Notes: a model not told the origin generated them from the letters alone. DNA of 64,000 nt from Brevibacterium zhoupengii (GCF_021117425.1 NZ_CP088298.1:806001-870000); one strand, 5' to 3'. Positions 16,880 to 25,676 are shown, counted from the stretch's first letter. A program made the numbers and translations.

Positions 16880-18363
16880 ATTCAGACCGCCCCACCAAGC
16901 AGCAGACCGACAACTCTCACCGGGTGACAACGATGATTACGCACAAGAAGCCACATTTCATGATCGCGATTCTGCCATTGCTGACTCTGGTCGGCATGGC
17001 GCTGATGTCGACCACGGTGTGGGGCATCGGCATGCTTATTCCGATCATCGCCGGAATCACGGCGGCCGCTGTCATCGGCAAACTCCTCGGATACTCTTGG
17101 CGGGAGCTGGAGCAGTCCTTGGCCGACGGAGTGAGTAAAGCCTTGCCCGCCGTGTTCATTTTGTTGTTGATCGGCATGATCATTGGAACCTGGATCAGTG
17201 GTGGCATCATTCCGACACTTATCTACTATGGGCTCAGCTTTATCAATCCGAGCATCTTCCTACCGTTGGTGTGCCTGATCACGGCCTTCATCTCGCTGGT
17301 ATTGGGAAGTTCCTTCACCTCGATCGCCACAATCGGATTGGCATTCATGGCGATCGGTGAAGGTATGCAGATGCCGTTGCCGATCGTAGCCGGTGCGGTC
17401 ATCTCCGGGGCATTCTTCGGTGACAAGCTCTCACCTCTCTCTGACACGACGAATGTAGCCCCTGCGATGGTTGGAGAGAAGCTCTTCGACCATATTCGCC
17501 ACATGCTGTGGGACACGATCCCGGCACTTCTCATCAGCGCGACGCTCTACTGGGTAATTGGTTACAACATCACCGGCACCACTGATTCGTCGGTTTCGAG
17601 TCAAGACTCGATTCTTTCAGGTCTGCAGGATCAGTTCGTCATTCATCCGCTGCTGCTTATCGTCGTCGTGCTGTCTTTGGTTCTCATCGTCATGCGGGTT
17701 CCGGCAGTTCCCGCACTGTTGCTGATTGCGATCATGGGCGGCGCAACAGCACTGCTGGTGCAAGGTAGGTCGCTTACTGAAACTCTTCAGTCGATGACCG
17801 CAGGATACGTCTCGGCAAGTGGGCAGAAAGCTATCGACAGTCTGTTGAGCAATGGGGGTGTGACCTCGATGTTGGAAACGATCGGATTGGTTATCGTCGC
17901 CACTGCCCTCGGAGGAATTCTCGAGAAGACTGGCATCTTCGCGGCACTCATTGAACCATTGATAAGTCGAATCAGACGCGCCGGGACACTCATATCCGCG
18001 TCGGTGTTCGCGACCTTTCTCGTCGGATTCTCGAGCGGCGCTCAGTTCCTTGCGATTATCCTGCCCGCGCGAGGATTTTTGGAGCCGTACAAAAGGTTGA
18101 ACCTCTCGCCGCTCAATCTCTCACGTGTAGTAGAAGCGGCAGGAACCGTCGGCATCAACCTCGTCCCCTGGGGCGTTCCAGCAGTCTTCGCAGCGGGCGT
18201 GTTCGGGCTGCAACCCACTGAATTTATCCCCTGGATCTTGTTCGCATTTATTGTTCCGTTGCTGAACATCATCTACGGATACACAGGCTTCACCATCAAG
18301 CGACTTAATGACGAACGGGCTGTTGCCGCAACGGTTACCGATGAGGGCACCCGCGTGCGCTGA
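16867..18363 (+). CDS. NhaC-family antiporter-like transporter
   Basis: Integral membrane protein of 498 residues with about 11-12 predicted helices. The family signature is GAVISGAFFGDKLSPLSDTTN at about 177-197 (key residues GDKLSPLSDTT), and GFSSGAQFLAI near the C-terminal third. The family exchanges Na+ for H+ or, in relatives, dicarboxylates such as malate and lactate. Start may be the ATG at 16867, overlapping the MBL gene, or the ATG at 16933; neither has a strong ribosome-binding site and translation is probably coupled. Lower GC than the surrounding core genes suggests joint transfer with LysR and MBL. Confidence 0.82.
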   Translation: MQPLNSDRPTKQQTDNSHRVTTMITHKKPHFMIAILPLLTLVGMALMSTTVWGIGMLIPIIAGITAAAVIGKLLGYSWRELEQSLADGVSKALPAVFILLLIGMIIGTWISGGIIPTLIYYGLSFINPSIFLPLVCLITAFISLVLGSSFTSIATIGLAFMAIGEGMQMPLPIVAGAVISGAFFGDKLSPLSDTTNVAPAMVGEKLFDHIRHMLWDTIPALLISATLYWVIGYNITGTTDSSVSSQDSILSGLQDQFVIHPLLLIVVVLSLVLIVMRVPAVPALLLIAIMGGATALLVQGRSLTETLQSMTAGYVSASGQKAIDSLLSNGGVTSMLETIGLVIVATALGGILEKTGIFAALIEPLISRIRRAGTLISASVFATFLVGFSSGAQFLAIILPARGFLEPYKRLNLSPLNLSRVVEAAGTVGINLVPWGVPAVFAAGVFGLQPTEFIPWILFAFIVPLLNIIYGYTGFTIKRLNDERAVAATVTDEGTRVR

Positions 18364-18422
18364 AACTGCGCTTAGGGTGGAGCGAGATCTGCTCATAGAC
18401 CTACCACTGGGAAGGACACCAC

Positions 18423-19265
18423 ATGTCTCAGCAACCGCGATTGACCGAAGCCGCCTACCAAGGCCCCGCGCTCCAGGCCGACCGTGACTTCTACTCCGCG
18501 ATCGGGGAGAGTTTCGAGGACCGTCGCGTCGTCGAGGAGTTCACCATCCCGATCCGTTCGGGTCAGGCCTGGGAGGTGCCAGCCGGCCACGTCTGCCGGA
18601 TCTCGACCGTCGAGGGGCCGCAGGTCGGTGACCTCAACCTGTGGAACCGACATGATCCCCGGGAACGGTTCTGGGCCTCGCGGACTCGTCAGCTCCAAGC
18701 TGCGCATGTGTCGACGTTCGACCGGCTGTGGTCGACGCTGCCGTTCCTGCGTCCGATGGCGACGATCGTCGGCGACACCCTGGCCGATTACGGCACCGAC
18801 GCCGAGGGCGGTCGACTCCATGACACCTTGGGTACGCGTTGCGATCCCTACGTCAACACGATGCTCAACGGCGTCGACTTCGACTATCACTGCCATTCGA
18901 ACCTGGTGCGTGCGATCCTTCCGTACGGGCTGACCGAGTTCGACGTCCACGATGTGCTCAACGTATTTCAGTGCACTGGCCTGAACGACAACGACGAATA
19001 CTTCATGAAGACATGCCCGGCGAAGCCCGGAGACCACTTCGAATTCTTCGCCGAGCAGGACTTGCTGGCAGCACTTTCGACCTGCCCAGGTGGAGATCTC
19101 TCCGCGCCGATGTTCGGCGAGGACAACGAGGATCCGGTTGAGAACTGTCATCCTCTCCAGGTCACGGTCTATGCGCTGCCGGAGAACCTCCTCGGCGATT
19201 GGAGTGAACCCGAGTCCCCGAAATACCGCGGCCAGCATGGACTGAAACCACAGACCTGGGCGTGA
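18423..19265 (+). CDS. DUF1989/urea carboxylase-associated family protein
   Basis: Cytoplasmic protein of 280 residues of the DUF1989 family, which is linked to urea amidolyase (carboxyguanidine deiminase subunits) in some operons. Conserved features are GQAWEVPAGHVCRI, VGDLNLW, the CDPYVNTMLNG segment and HCHSNL, with FQCTGLNDNDEYF and a Cys-rich tail LSTCPGGDLS. No urea carboxylase or amidase gene is nearby. It follows the antiporter by 60 bases with its own GGA-containing leader, so may be a separate unit. Its substrate is unknown. Confidence 0.82.
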   Translation: MSQQPRLTEAAYQGPALQADRDFYSAIGESFEDRRVVEEFTIPIRSGQAWEVPAGHVCRISTVEGPQVGDLNLWNRHDPRERFWASRTRQLQAAHVSTFDRLWSTLPFLRPMATIVGDTLADYGTDAEGGRLHDTLGTRCDPYVNTMLNGVDFDYHCHSNLVRAILPYGLTEFDVHDVLNVFQCTGLNDNDEYFMKTCPAKPGDHFEFFAEQDLLAALSTCPGGDLSAPMFGEDNEDPVENCHPLQVTVYALPENLLGDWSEPESPKYRGQHGLKPQTWA

Positions 19266-19267
19266 GC

Positions 19268-20545
19268 TTAGGCGCTCCGGGTGGGATGTTGGGCACTCTG
19301 CGTATCGGCGAAGTGCTGGCCTCCGCTACTGAACCAGCGCAGGAGTGCCGCGCAGAGAGCGAGAAGGGCCACGAATCCGCCGTACCAGCACGCGGTTGCG
19401 AAGAGTCCGATGGCGGGGACGAGGACCCCGGCGATGACGACCGGAAGGCCGAACGCCAGGTAGCAGACGACGAAGACTGCGGCCATCACCTCGGCGCTGG
19501 CCTCCGGCTTCACAACTGCCTGGATGGTCTTCAGGGCACCAGGGAAGGCGGTTCCGAAGCCGGTTCCGGTGATGATGACGGCGAGGCAGTACAGTTCGGT
19601 CGAGGTGAGGGCCAGGGCCACCAGAGCCAGAGTGCTGCCGACGGCGAGCGAGACCGTGCCGTAGAGGGTGACGGTGCGCGCGGATCGGTTGCGCATGAAG
19701 AAGCCGGCCAGTCCTCCGGCCCCGGCGAGCATCGTGACGATGAGACCGCTGACCAGGTGGGAACTCGAATGGAACTCGGCGGTGATGATGTTGGCACCGA
19801 GCGAGAGGTACAGGCCTCCCGTGGCCCAGCCGGCGACGAAGGCCGGCACCGCGAACAGGAACGCCTTGCGGACCTCACGAGGCAGAGCCGCGCGCGGCAG
19901 CAGTGAAGCCCATGCGCCTCGGCGTCGGGCCGAGGTCTCCGGCAGGACCCAGATGATGCCAGCCAGCAGCAGATACGTTGCTACGAAAGTTCCGAAGACC
20001 ACTGCGGCTCCGCTGCCGTCGACGAATACAGCGAGAGTCGCTCCGGCGAACAGTCCGCCGATGGCCAGCCCCGCCATTGCCGAGATTGCGTTCCATGAGG
20101 AGGCCGAGCCTGGCTTGTGCGGCAGTTCCAGGTCGACGACCGTCGCCGAGAGAGTCGACAGCAGGATTCCGCTGGCGATGCCTTGCACGACTCGGGAAAG
20201 AATCAGTGTCGCGGCGCTGTCGGCATGCCAGAACAGAAACATGCTGATGGCGAGCGCGACGTACGCCGCGCAGATGACGGGGCGGCGTCCGATGTGGTCG
20301 GAGAGGGCACCGGCAGTCAGCAGCGCTGCCAGCAATGCCACGGCATAGGCGGCGAAGACCACCGTGATCATCACAGGAGCGAAGCCGAAATCGGCCTGGA
20401 TGACGGGGTAGAACGGCGACGGAGCGCTCGCTCCGGCCATCATCGCCGAGGTGGCTATCAGGACCAGGCGCAGGCGCCAGCGCTCGCGGGACCACCAGGC
20501 ATAGGTGGGCGCCGGCTGAACTGCGGAGACTGAAGTCTCCTCCAT
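19268..20545 (-). CDS. MFS transporter
   Basis: Predicted 12-helix major facilitator of 425 residues. Conserved loop motif LSDHIGRRPVICAAY follows helix 2; SAPSPFYPVIQADFGFAP is the first periplasmic stretch. The ATG at 20545 is favoured over one at 20569 because the earlier region overlaps the operator. The gene is divergent from an ArsR gene, which most likely represses it; drug or metabolite efflux is the usual role for such pairs. It ends only 2 bases from the convergent DUF1989 gene. Confidence 0.85.
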   Translation of the reverse strand: MEETSVSAVQPAPTYAWWSRERWRLRLVLIATSAMMAGASAPSPFYPVIQADFGFAPVMITVVFAAYAVALLAALLTAGALSDHIGRRPVICAAYVALAISMFLFWHADSAATLILSRVVQGIASGILLSTLSATVVDLELPHKPGSASSWNAISAMAGLAIGGLFAGATLAVFVDGSGAAVVFGTFVATYLLLAGIIWVLPETSARRRGAWASLLPRAALPREVRKAFLFAVPAFVAGWATGGLYLSLGANIITAEFHSSSHLVSGLIVTMLAGAGGLAGFFMRNRSARTVTLYGTVSLAVGSTLALVALALTSTELYCLAVIITGTGFGTAFPGALKTIQAVVKPEASAEVMAAVFVVCYLAFGLPVVIAGVLVPAIGLFATACWYGGFVALLALCAALLRWFSSGGQHFADTQSAQHPTRSA

Positions 20546-20548
20546 AGT

Positions 20549-20616
20549 GTTCGAAACTTTTGGAACCATTCTTGGAGGTTATACGACATTCTCAAACAGT
20601 TCAACTATTATCGAAC
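20549..20616. promoter_or_regulatory. Twin GTTC-N10-GAAC operators between MFS and ArsR genes
   Basis: GTTC-N10-GAAC occurs at 20549-20566 and again at 20599-20616, 50 bases apart. Each flanks one of the divergent start codons (20545 and 20618). Symmetric placement and identical spacing indicate paired regulator sites, presumably for the ArsR protein. Confidence 0.65.
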
Positions 20617-20617
20617 T

Positions 20618-20947
20618 ATGGTTGCCAATGAAAAACTGCCGCACCCGGAGCGCGAGGATATCGAGCTGACCTCAGTGCTCTTCGCTCTCAGCGACGAGGC
20701 CAGGCTGGCCCTGGTCCAGCAGCTGCGATCCGGACCGCTGGACATGGTCGACTGTTCGGCGCTGGGGCCGGACGTGCCGAAGTCGACGCGCTCGCACCAG
20801 GTCAAGGTGCTGCGCGAGGCCGGTGTCATCATCAGCGAACTGCACGGCCGGAACCGTCGCCTGACGCTGCGCCGAGACGATATCGACGCTCGTTTCCCCG
20901 GCCTGTTGGAGTCGGTGCTGCAGGCGGAGACTGCGTGGCAGGAGTGA
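20618..20947 (+). CDS. ArsR-family transcriptional regulator
   Basis: Winged-helix repressor of 109 residues: LSDEARLALVQQLRSG, then KSTRSHQVKVLREAGVIISE as the recognition region, and DDIDARFPGLLESVLQAE. It shares the DARFPGLL ending with the ArsR protein at 5504-5839. No Cys-based metal site is evident. The operator ends 2 bases before the ATG and no ribosome-binding site is visible, so the mRNA is probably leaderless. Represses the divergent MFS gene by inference. Confidence 0.85.
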   Translation: MVANEKLPHPEREDIELTSVLFALSDEARLALVQQLRSGPLDMVDCSALGPDVPKSTRSHQVKVLREAGVIISELHGRNRRLTLRRDDIDARFPGLLESVLQAETAWQE

Positions 20948-21010
20948 GGCCGTGCTGCAGGAATGGGGTCGTGCTGCAGCATTGAGGCCGTGCTGCTGGG
21001 GTAGCCGTGC

Positions 21011-21808
21011 TCAGCGCACCGCCATGTCCCAGCTGTCCTCGGGCAGTGCGTGACCAGTCTCCAGATAGGACTTGAGCCCGGCAAGAACCGCGGGCCAGCC
21101 CTTTGAGATCCCATTGCGCAGCCCGTTGTCCGGGAAATTGGTGTGGGTGACTGTCAGCTTCACGACCTCGCCTGACTGCTCGATGAGGTATGAGGCGATG
21201 GATCCCTCGTCGTCGAGCTCCTGGTTGGTGGATTGGAAGGTGAAGACGAGTTTGTGTGGTGGGTCCGTTTCGAGGACTCGGCCCCATACGTCGGCTGGCC
21301 CATCGGGGCCTCCTTTGTGGTGGGCCCAGGTGGATCCGACCTGCCAGTCGGAGACGACAGCGACATCGTCCCAGTACAGGCGCGTGATCTCAGCGTCGGT
21401 GAGCGCGTCCCACACTTGTTGTGGTGTGGAGCGGATGTAGGTGACATAGACGAAATCGGGAAATTCTTCGGTGGTGCTCATGGCTGTCTCCTCAGCTCTT
21501 CTCTTGACGGCGTCGATGACGTCGAAGTGGTGCTGGTCGAACTCGCGGGTCCACCGATTCTGCATCTCATGGATCGGGTACGAGTTCAGATAGTGTCGTC
21601 GTTCTCTTCCGTGGCGGACGATCGCGACCAGATCGGCGTCGACGAGCTTGTTCAAGTGTTGAGTCACTGACTGTCTGGCCATCGAGAGGCCTTCGCAGAG
21701 TTCGTTCAGTGACTGTCCGTCCTCGTGGCGTAGGACGTCAAGGAGCCGTCGGCGGGTTGGGTCGGCGAGGGCTTTGAACACTTTGTCGAGTGAGTCGGCG
21801 TCGGTCAC
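21011..21808 (-). CDS. ArsR HTH fused to SRPBCC (AHSA1-like) domain
   Basis: A 265-residue two-domain protein. Residues about 1-95 are an ArsR winged helix (KALADPTRRRLLDVLRHEDG, then ARQSVTQHLNKLVDADLV), and the rest is a START/AHSA1-like SRPBCC ligand-binding domain (VTYIRSTPQQVWDALTDAE, WAHHKGGPDGPADVWG). In most genomes these are two adjacent genes; here they are one. The GTG at 21808 is preferred over the ATG at 21844 because it matches the usual short N-terminus and leaves the inverted repeat upstream. Likely a ligand-sensing autoregulator, with the sensor covalently joined. Confidence 0.82.
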   Translation of the reverse strand: MTDADSLDKVFKALADPTRRRLLDVLRHEDGQSLNELCEGLSMARQSVTQHLNKLVDADLVAIVRHGRERRHYLNSYPIHEMQNRWTREFDQHHFDVIDAVKRRAEETAMSTTEEFPDFVYVTYIRSTPQQVWDALTDAEITRLYWDDVAVVSDWQVGSTWAHHKGGPDGPADVWGRVLETDPPHKLVFTFQSTNQELDDEGSIASYLIEQSGEVVKLTVTHTNFPDNGLRNGISKGWPAVLAGLKSYLETGHALPEDSWDMAVR

Positions 21809-21815
21809 ATCTCTA

Positions 21816-21839
21816 ATATGCAGGCGTTTACCTGCATAT
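21816..21839. promoter_or_regulatory. Inverted repeat upstream of the HTH-SRPBCC gene
   Basis: ATATGCAGG and CCTGCATAT are perfect inverted arms of 9 bp around CGTTTA, immediately upstream of the GTG start. This position fits an autoregulatory operator for the encoded HTH protein. Confidence 0.6.
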
Positions 21840-21947
21840 GTCAATGGGTTGAGAGATTTGAGTTGAAATAGGGTTTACCGCGGCAGTAATCATAGGATTG
21901 AATCGGACAACGACGACGCCGGTGCGGCACCCTATGGAGGTCGACCT

Positions 21948-22862
21948 ATGACTCATCCTTCGCTTCTCAGCCGTTATGCGAAACGGCTCGGGCTCAGTGT
22001 TTCCGTCCCCGAGCTGCGTCGACGTGCGCAGGGATCACGCGCGCAGATTGTCGACCTTCTCGACGAGATCCTGGTCGCGCACACGCACGCGATCTGCTTT
22101 GAAAATCTCGATGTCACCGCCTTTCGCGCCAGGGGCGACCTCAGGGCCGTCGCGATCGACGTCGACGGAGCCGCGGACAAACTGCTCACCGACGGTCGGG
22201 GCGGATACTGCCATGAGCACGCCGCGCTCATCCGCGGGGTCGTCACCGAGTTGGGGCTGAGCGCACATCCGATTCTGGCTCGGGTCCACCTCGGCGACAG
22301 GCAGACTGCCCCGGGAGCACTGACCCACCAGGCGACCATCGTCGACCTCGACGGCCGTCGGTTTCTCATCGATCCGGGTTTCGGTGGGGGAACGCCGGAG
22401 GCTGCGCTCGAACTCGGCGAAGCTGCTGCCGCGAGAATGACGCCCCACGGCGAACATCGCCTGGTCCCCGCGAGGACTGCGCTTGTGCCGGAGCTGCGAG
22501 CCGACGGCGATTGGGTGCTTCAGTCACGAACCCGTGATGACCAGGAATTTCACACCGTCTATGCCTTCAGTGAGGCCCCTCGCCAGCAGATGGACCTCGA
22601 GCTGGCGAACTGGTTCTCCTCGACGAAGCCCGGGTCACGCTTCACCGGCCCGCCCATTCTCGCACTGCCGCTTCCCGACGGCGGCCGGGTCACCTTGGAG
22701 GGCCGCCGACTGCGCCGCACAATCGGCGGTGCGCGACCCGACCGGCAGGAGCGCACCCTGGCCGATGCCACGGACTTCGCCGAGGTGCTCGCGGATGATT
22801 TCGGACTCGACCTCGACAAGGAGTTCACGGACCTGGTGTGGGGTGCGACCGTCGAGACGTGA
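21948..22862 (+). CDS. nat: Arylamine N-acetyltransferase
   Basis: Transfers acetyl from acetyl-CoA to arylamines, hydrazines and related compounds by a ping-pong mechanism. The 304 residues fit the family. The catalytic triad is visible: Cys in RGGYCHEHAA, His in LTHQATIVDL and Asp in FLIDPGFGG. The N-terminal LSRYAKRLGL and ICFENLDV are also characteristic. GGAGG precedes the ATG. The AraC gene follows 24 bases later, perhaps co-transcribed. In actinobacteria NAT is linked to xenobiotic or sterol metabolism; here the neighbours do not decide. Confidence 0.93.
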   Translation: MTHPSLLSRYAKRLGLSVSVPELRRRAQGSRAQIVDLLDEILVAHTHAICFENLDVTAFRARGDLRAVAIDVDGAADKLLTDGRGGYCHEHAALIRGVVTELGLSAHPILARVHLGDRQTAPGALTHQATIVDLDGRRFLIDPGFGGGTPEAALELGEAAAARMTPHGEHRLVPARTALVPELRADGDWVLQSRTRDDQEFHTVYAFSEAPRQQMDLELANWFSSTKPGSRFTGPPILALPLPDGGRVTLEGRRLRRTIGGARPDRQERTLADATDFAEVLADDFGLDLDKEFTDLVWGATVET

Positions 22863-22885
22863 GGGACCGGGTCTACACTGCTGTC

Positions 22886-23758
22886 ATGTCCACGGTGACT
22901 CGGGATGATCTTCAGCGCAGGCCACACCCGCGCCTGAGACCCTACGTCGGTGACTATGTCGCCTACGACATCGCCGGCGTTCCCGCAGGGACGCATCTCG
23001 GTCTGCCATCGGGCACCCTGACGTTCATCGTCTCCATCGACGAACCGCTGCACCAATACGACGCGGCAAATGAGCGCACCGAGTCGTTCGACGTACTGCT
23101 CGCGGGTCTGCATCTGGCGCCCACACTCATCAGACACAACGGCACGATGGCCGGAATCCAGATCAATTTCACCCCCTTCGCGCCACGGATCCTCTTCGAC
23201 ACCCCTGCCGTTGAACTCGCTCATCGCACGCACGACCTCGCCGAAATCTCACGCCCCATTGCCGCCGAGCTGCACGAACGCGTCAACGAAGCCACGACCT
23301 GGTCTGCCCGCTTCGACGCCATCGACGAGATCCTTGTGCGCGCCGTCCACGAAGGCTCCCGGCCCCGGCCCGAGGTGGTGGACTCGTGGTGGCAGATCGC
23401 TCGCAGTCACGGCGGACTTCCGGTCTCACTCGTCGCCGACCGGGTCGGCTGGAGCCGGCGCCACCTCAATGGAGTGTTCCGGGCAGAATTCGGCATCGGG
23501 CCGAAGGAGGCCGCACGAGTCATGCGATTCGATCGGGCGAGGAGGATGATCTCGACGCAGACTCGAACGTTGGCAGATATCGCCGCGACCTGCGGTTACG
23601 CCGACCAAGCCCACCTCAACCGCGACTTCCGCCTGCTCACCGGGACCAACCCGACCCTGTGGCTGAGCGAGGATCCCGTGGTGCGGCAGGATCAGAACTG
23701 GGGTACACCGGATCAGGGAGGACCTGCCTCGGTGAACGTAGATGTCACTGCACCATGA
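22886..23758 (+). CDS. AraC-family transcriptional regulator
   Basis: Regulator of 290 residues. C-terminal AraC domain with two HTH motifs: LPVSLVADRVGWSRRHLNGVFRAEFGIGPKE, and the second in RTLADIAATCGYADQAHLNRDFRLLTGTNP (recognition segment CGYADQAHLNRDF). The N-terminal half with RPYVGDYVAYDI and HLGLPSGTLTFIV resembles the DUF6597-type sensor. Start ATG 22886 avoids overlap with nat. Likely activates the downstream VOC gene or nat in response to a small molecule. Confidence 0.86.
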   Translation: MSTVTRDDLQRRPHPRLRPYVGDYVAYDIAGVPAGTHLGLPSGTLTFIVSIDEPLHQYDAANERTESFDVLLAGLHLAPTLIRHNGTMAGIQINFTPFAPRILFDTPAVELAHRTHDLAEISRPIAAELHERVNEATTWSARFDAIDEILVRAVHEGSRPRPEVVDSWWQIARSHGGLPVSLVADRVGWSRRHLNGVFRAEFGIGPKEAARVMRFDRARRMISTQTRTLADIAATCGYADQAHLNRDFRLLTGTNPTLWLSEDPVVRQDQNWGTPDQGGPASVNVDVTAP

Positions 23759-23854
23759 GGCTCAGTTGTCCTCGCAGTTCCCAAATGTCCAAGCCGCCGA
23801 GGTGGCCCCGGGTTCACGATGGTGTGAACCGATACGACGAAGAAAGGACACGTC

Positions 23855-24274
23855 ATGTCACCGAACACCGGAACCAATATCTGGCCCACATTCAGTTACC
23901 GCGATGCGAAGGCGGCGATCGCCTTCCTGCAGAACGCCTTCGGCTTCGAGGTCGTCGCCGAGTACACGAACGCCGATGACCCGCAGCGAGTCGATCACGC
24001 CGAACTGCGCTGGCCCGACGGTGGGGGAATCATGCTCGGCTCCACGCGCGATGATGGCGGCGTGATGACGAAGACCGGAGTCGCCACCGGCTCGGTCTAC
24101 ATCGCTACGGGCCAGGTCGAAGAGCTCTATCATCGCGCGATCGCAGCCGGCGCGACCGAGGTCATGGGACTGACCGAACAAGACTACGGCTCACGCGACT
24201 TCAGCGTCACCGACCCCGAAGGAGTGCTGTGGAGCTTCGGAACGTACCGGGGTGCTGATGCCGGTCAGGAGTGA
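23855..24274 (+). CDS. VOC (glyoxalase/bleomycin resistance) family protein
   Basis: A 139-residue protein of the vicinal-oxygen-chelate fold. FSYRDAKAAIAFLQNAFGFEV is the first beta-alpha-beta unit and DFSVTDPEGVLWSFGTY the second, with VDHAELRW supplying a likely metal-ligand His. The group (PhnB/YdcJ-like) often lacks a known substrate. AAGGA precedes the ATG. It overlaps the end of the convergent TetR gene by 10 bases. Confidence 0.83.
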   Translation: MSPNTGTNIWPTFSYRDAKAAIAFLQNAFGFEVVAEYTNADDPQRVDHAELRWPDGGGIMLGSTRDDGGVMTKTGVATGSVYIATGQVEELYHRAIAAGATEVMGLTEQDYGSRDFSVTDPEGVLWSFGTYRGADAGQE

Positions 24275-24873
24275 TGCCCGAGCACGGCATCGACCGCAAG
24301 GTAGAGGGTCTGCGTCTCCCGTTGCGCGAGTGAGTCCTCGGCAGGCAGAGCCCGTTCGAGGGCGATGCCATCAAGGACGGTGCACAGGAAGCGCGCAAAG
24401 CGTGGAATGTCGCCCCGGTTGGGAATCTCGCCCTCATCGGCGAGCACGCGCAGCCAATCCTCCGTTCTGCGTTGCCCATCACGCTGAATAGCCAGATACG
24501 TCTCACGGAGCTGCTCGGTCTGGTCCGCGACGATGAACGCTGTGCTGACCGCCGTCATCGCCTCGCGTGCTTCAGCTCCGGCCCTGGCCGCTGCCAGCAC
24601 CTGACGCAGGCATTCGACCAGCCGATCCCGGGCAGGAATCGTTGAATTGTGGATGTCGGAGTCCGGCAGCATCCAGTCATAGGTGCGCCGCATTACTTCG
24701 TCCCGCAGCGCCTGCTGGGTGGGGAAGTGGTGGCGCAGAGACCCTGTACTCACTCCTACTCGTGCCGCGATCGCCCGTACGCTCAGCTTCGCCGTCACAC
24801 CGTCTTCGGCGATGATGTCTGCGGCTGCGGCGAGTATTCGCTCACGAGTGCTCGAGTCCTGACGTTCACTCAT
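24265..24873 (-). CDS. TetR-family transcriptional regulator
   Basis: Repressor of 202 residues with N-terminal HTH AKLSVRAIAARVGVSTGSLRHHFPTQQAL (recognition segment STGSLRHHF, the BetI/AcrR-type). The C-terminal TetR_C_6-like half contains MLPDSD and IVADQTEQL. It is divergent from a small membrane-protein gene with a perfect palindrome between them, its probable operator. Confidence 0.85.
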   Translation of the reverse strand: MSERQDSSTRERILAAAADIIAEDGVTAKLSVRAIAARVGVSTGSLRHHFPTQQALRDEVMRRTYDWMLPDSDIHNSTIPARDRLVECLRQVLAAARAGAEAREAMTAVSTAFIVADQTEQLRETYLAIQRDGQRRTEDWLRVLADEGEIPNRGDIPRFARFLCTVLDGIALERALPAEDSLAQRETQTLYLAVDAVLGHHS

Positions 24874-24937
24874 TCACACACCTTCTGCTCTGTGACTTCT
24901 CCGACCAGCACGCTGTGTTAGTGTACTGGTAAATCCA

Positions 24938-24954
24938 CCAACACAGTGTGTTGG
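24938..24954. promoter_or_regulatory. Perfect palindrome CCAACACA-G-TGTGTTGG
   Basis: Arms of 8 bp around a central G lie 32 bases before the ATG of the membrane-protein gene and about 65 bases from the TetR start. A related TGTGTTAG lies at 24914-24921. This is a typical TetR operator; the site would control the rightward gene and probably the TetR gene too. Confidence 0.65.
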
Positions 24955-24985
24955 GTTTGTGTCGAGTGCCGGGGGAGGCACCCAG

Positions 24986-25639
24986 ATGTTCAAGCAATGG
25001 CGCCGACAACGAGCAGTCAGAAGAATAGAGCCGGGGGACGGAAGGCTCTTGAAGAGATTCCGGTGGTGGCAACTGCTGGGTCGGTCGCTCTTCCACGTGG
25101 ATAACGTCGATTCGACTGGTCGCTCGGTTGAATACTCAGTGGACGTGCGGCAGTGGAAGACCGACGAGAACGGCTACGTGAAGGTGTTTCTCTACCGCAA
25201 CGGTCGCCAGCACGCAGTATCCCGAGCACCTGCAGTCTTCCCTGTCGAGGGTGGAGCGATTGAGGTCGCCGCCAGCAACTTCGGATTGAAGCGTTGCCAC
25301 TTCGTGTCCGATGCCGGAACTGAGTGGCAACTGCATCCCGATGCTCATTCCGCAGAGGGCCGTCGAGCCCGTTTCGACGATCGACGGCCGCAGTTGAGTC
25401 GTGTGATCGGAGTGGTCTCAATTCTTGCGCTTCTGGTGGGCGTCGGCCTGCTGCTCCAACAGATCGTCGTGCCGATCTTGCGGATTCCACCGATTGCTGA
25501 ACAGATCGGACCCGTTGAGCCGTTGATTCGCCTTCCCCTATGGCTGTCTCTCAGTCTGGGTCTTATTGCCGCGATCGCCAGCACAGAGAGAGCACTGCGA
25601 ATGCGCTACCGGTGGTGGCTCGACGCGGCGGGGAACTGA
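24986..25639 (+). CDS. Membrane-anchored protein of unknown function
   Basis: A 217-residue protein not recognised as a known family. About 130 N-terminal residues are soluble, beta-rich and basic (QWRRQRAVRR, VDVRQWKTDENGYVKVFLY), followed by two hydrophobic segments: VIGVVSILALLVGVGLLL near 144-161 and LWLSLSLGLIAAIAS near 186-200. Topology is probably with the N-terminal domain in the cytoplasm. ATG 24986 has GGGGGAGG at ideal distance. Likely regulated by the divergent TetR gene through the palindrome at 24938-24954. Confidence 0.6.
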   Translation: MFKQWRRQRAVRRIEPGDGRLLKRFRWWQLLGRSLFHVDNVDSTGRSVEYSVDVRQWKTDENGYVKVFLYRNGRQHAVSRAPAVFPVEGGAIEVAASNFGLKRCHFVSDAGTEWQLHPDAHSAEGRRARFDDRRPQLSRVIGVVSILALLVGVGLLLQQIVVPILRIPPIAEQIGPVEPLIRLPLWLSLSLGLIAAIASTERALRMRYRWWLDAAGN

Positions 25640-25676
25640 CCGTGCAGGTGCTATCTCAGAGACGGATCAAGCTGGA

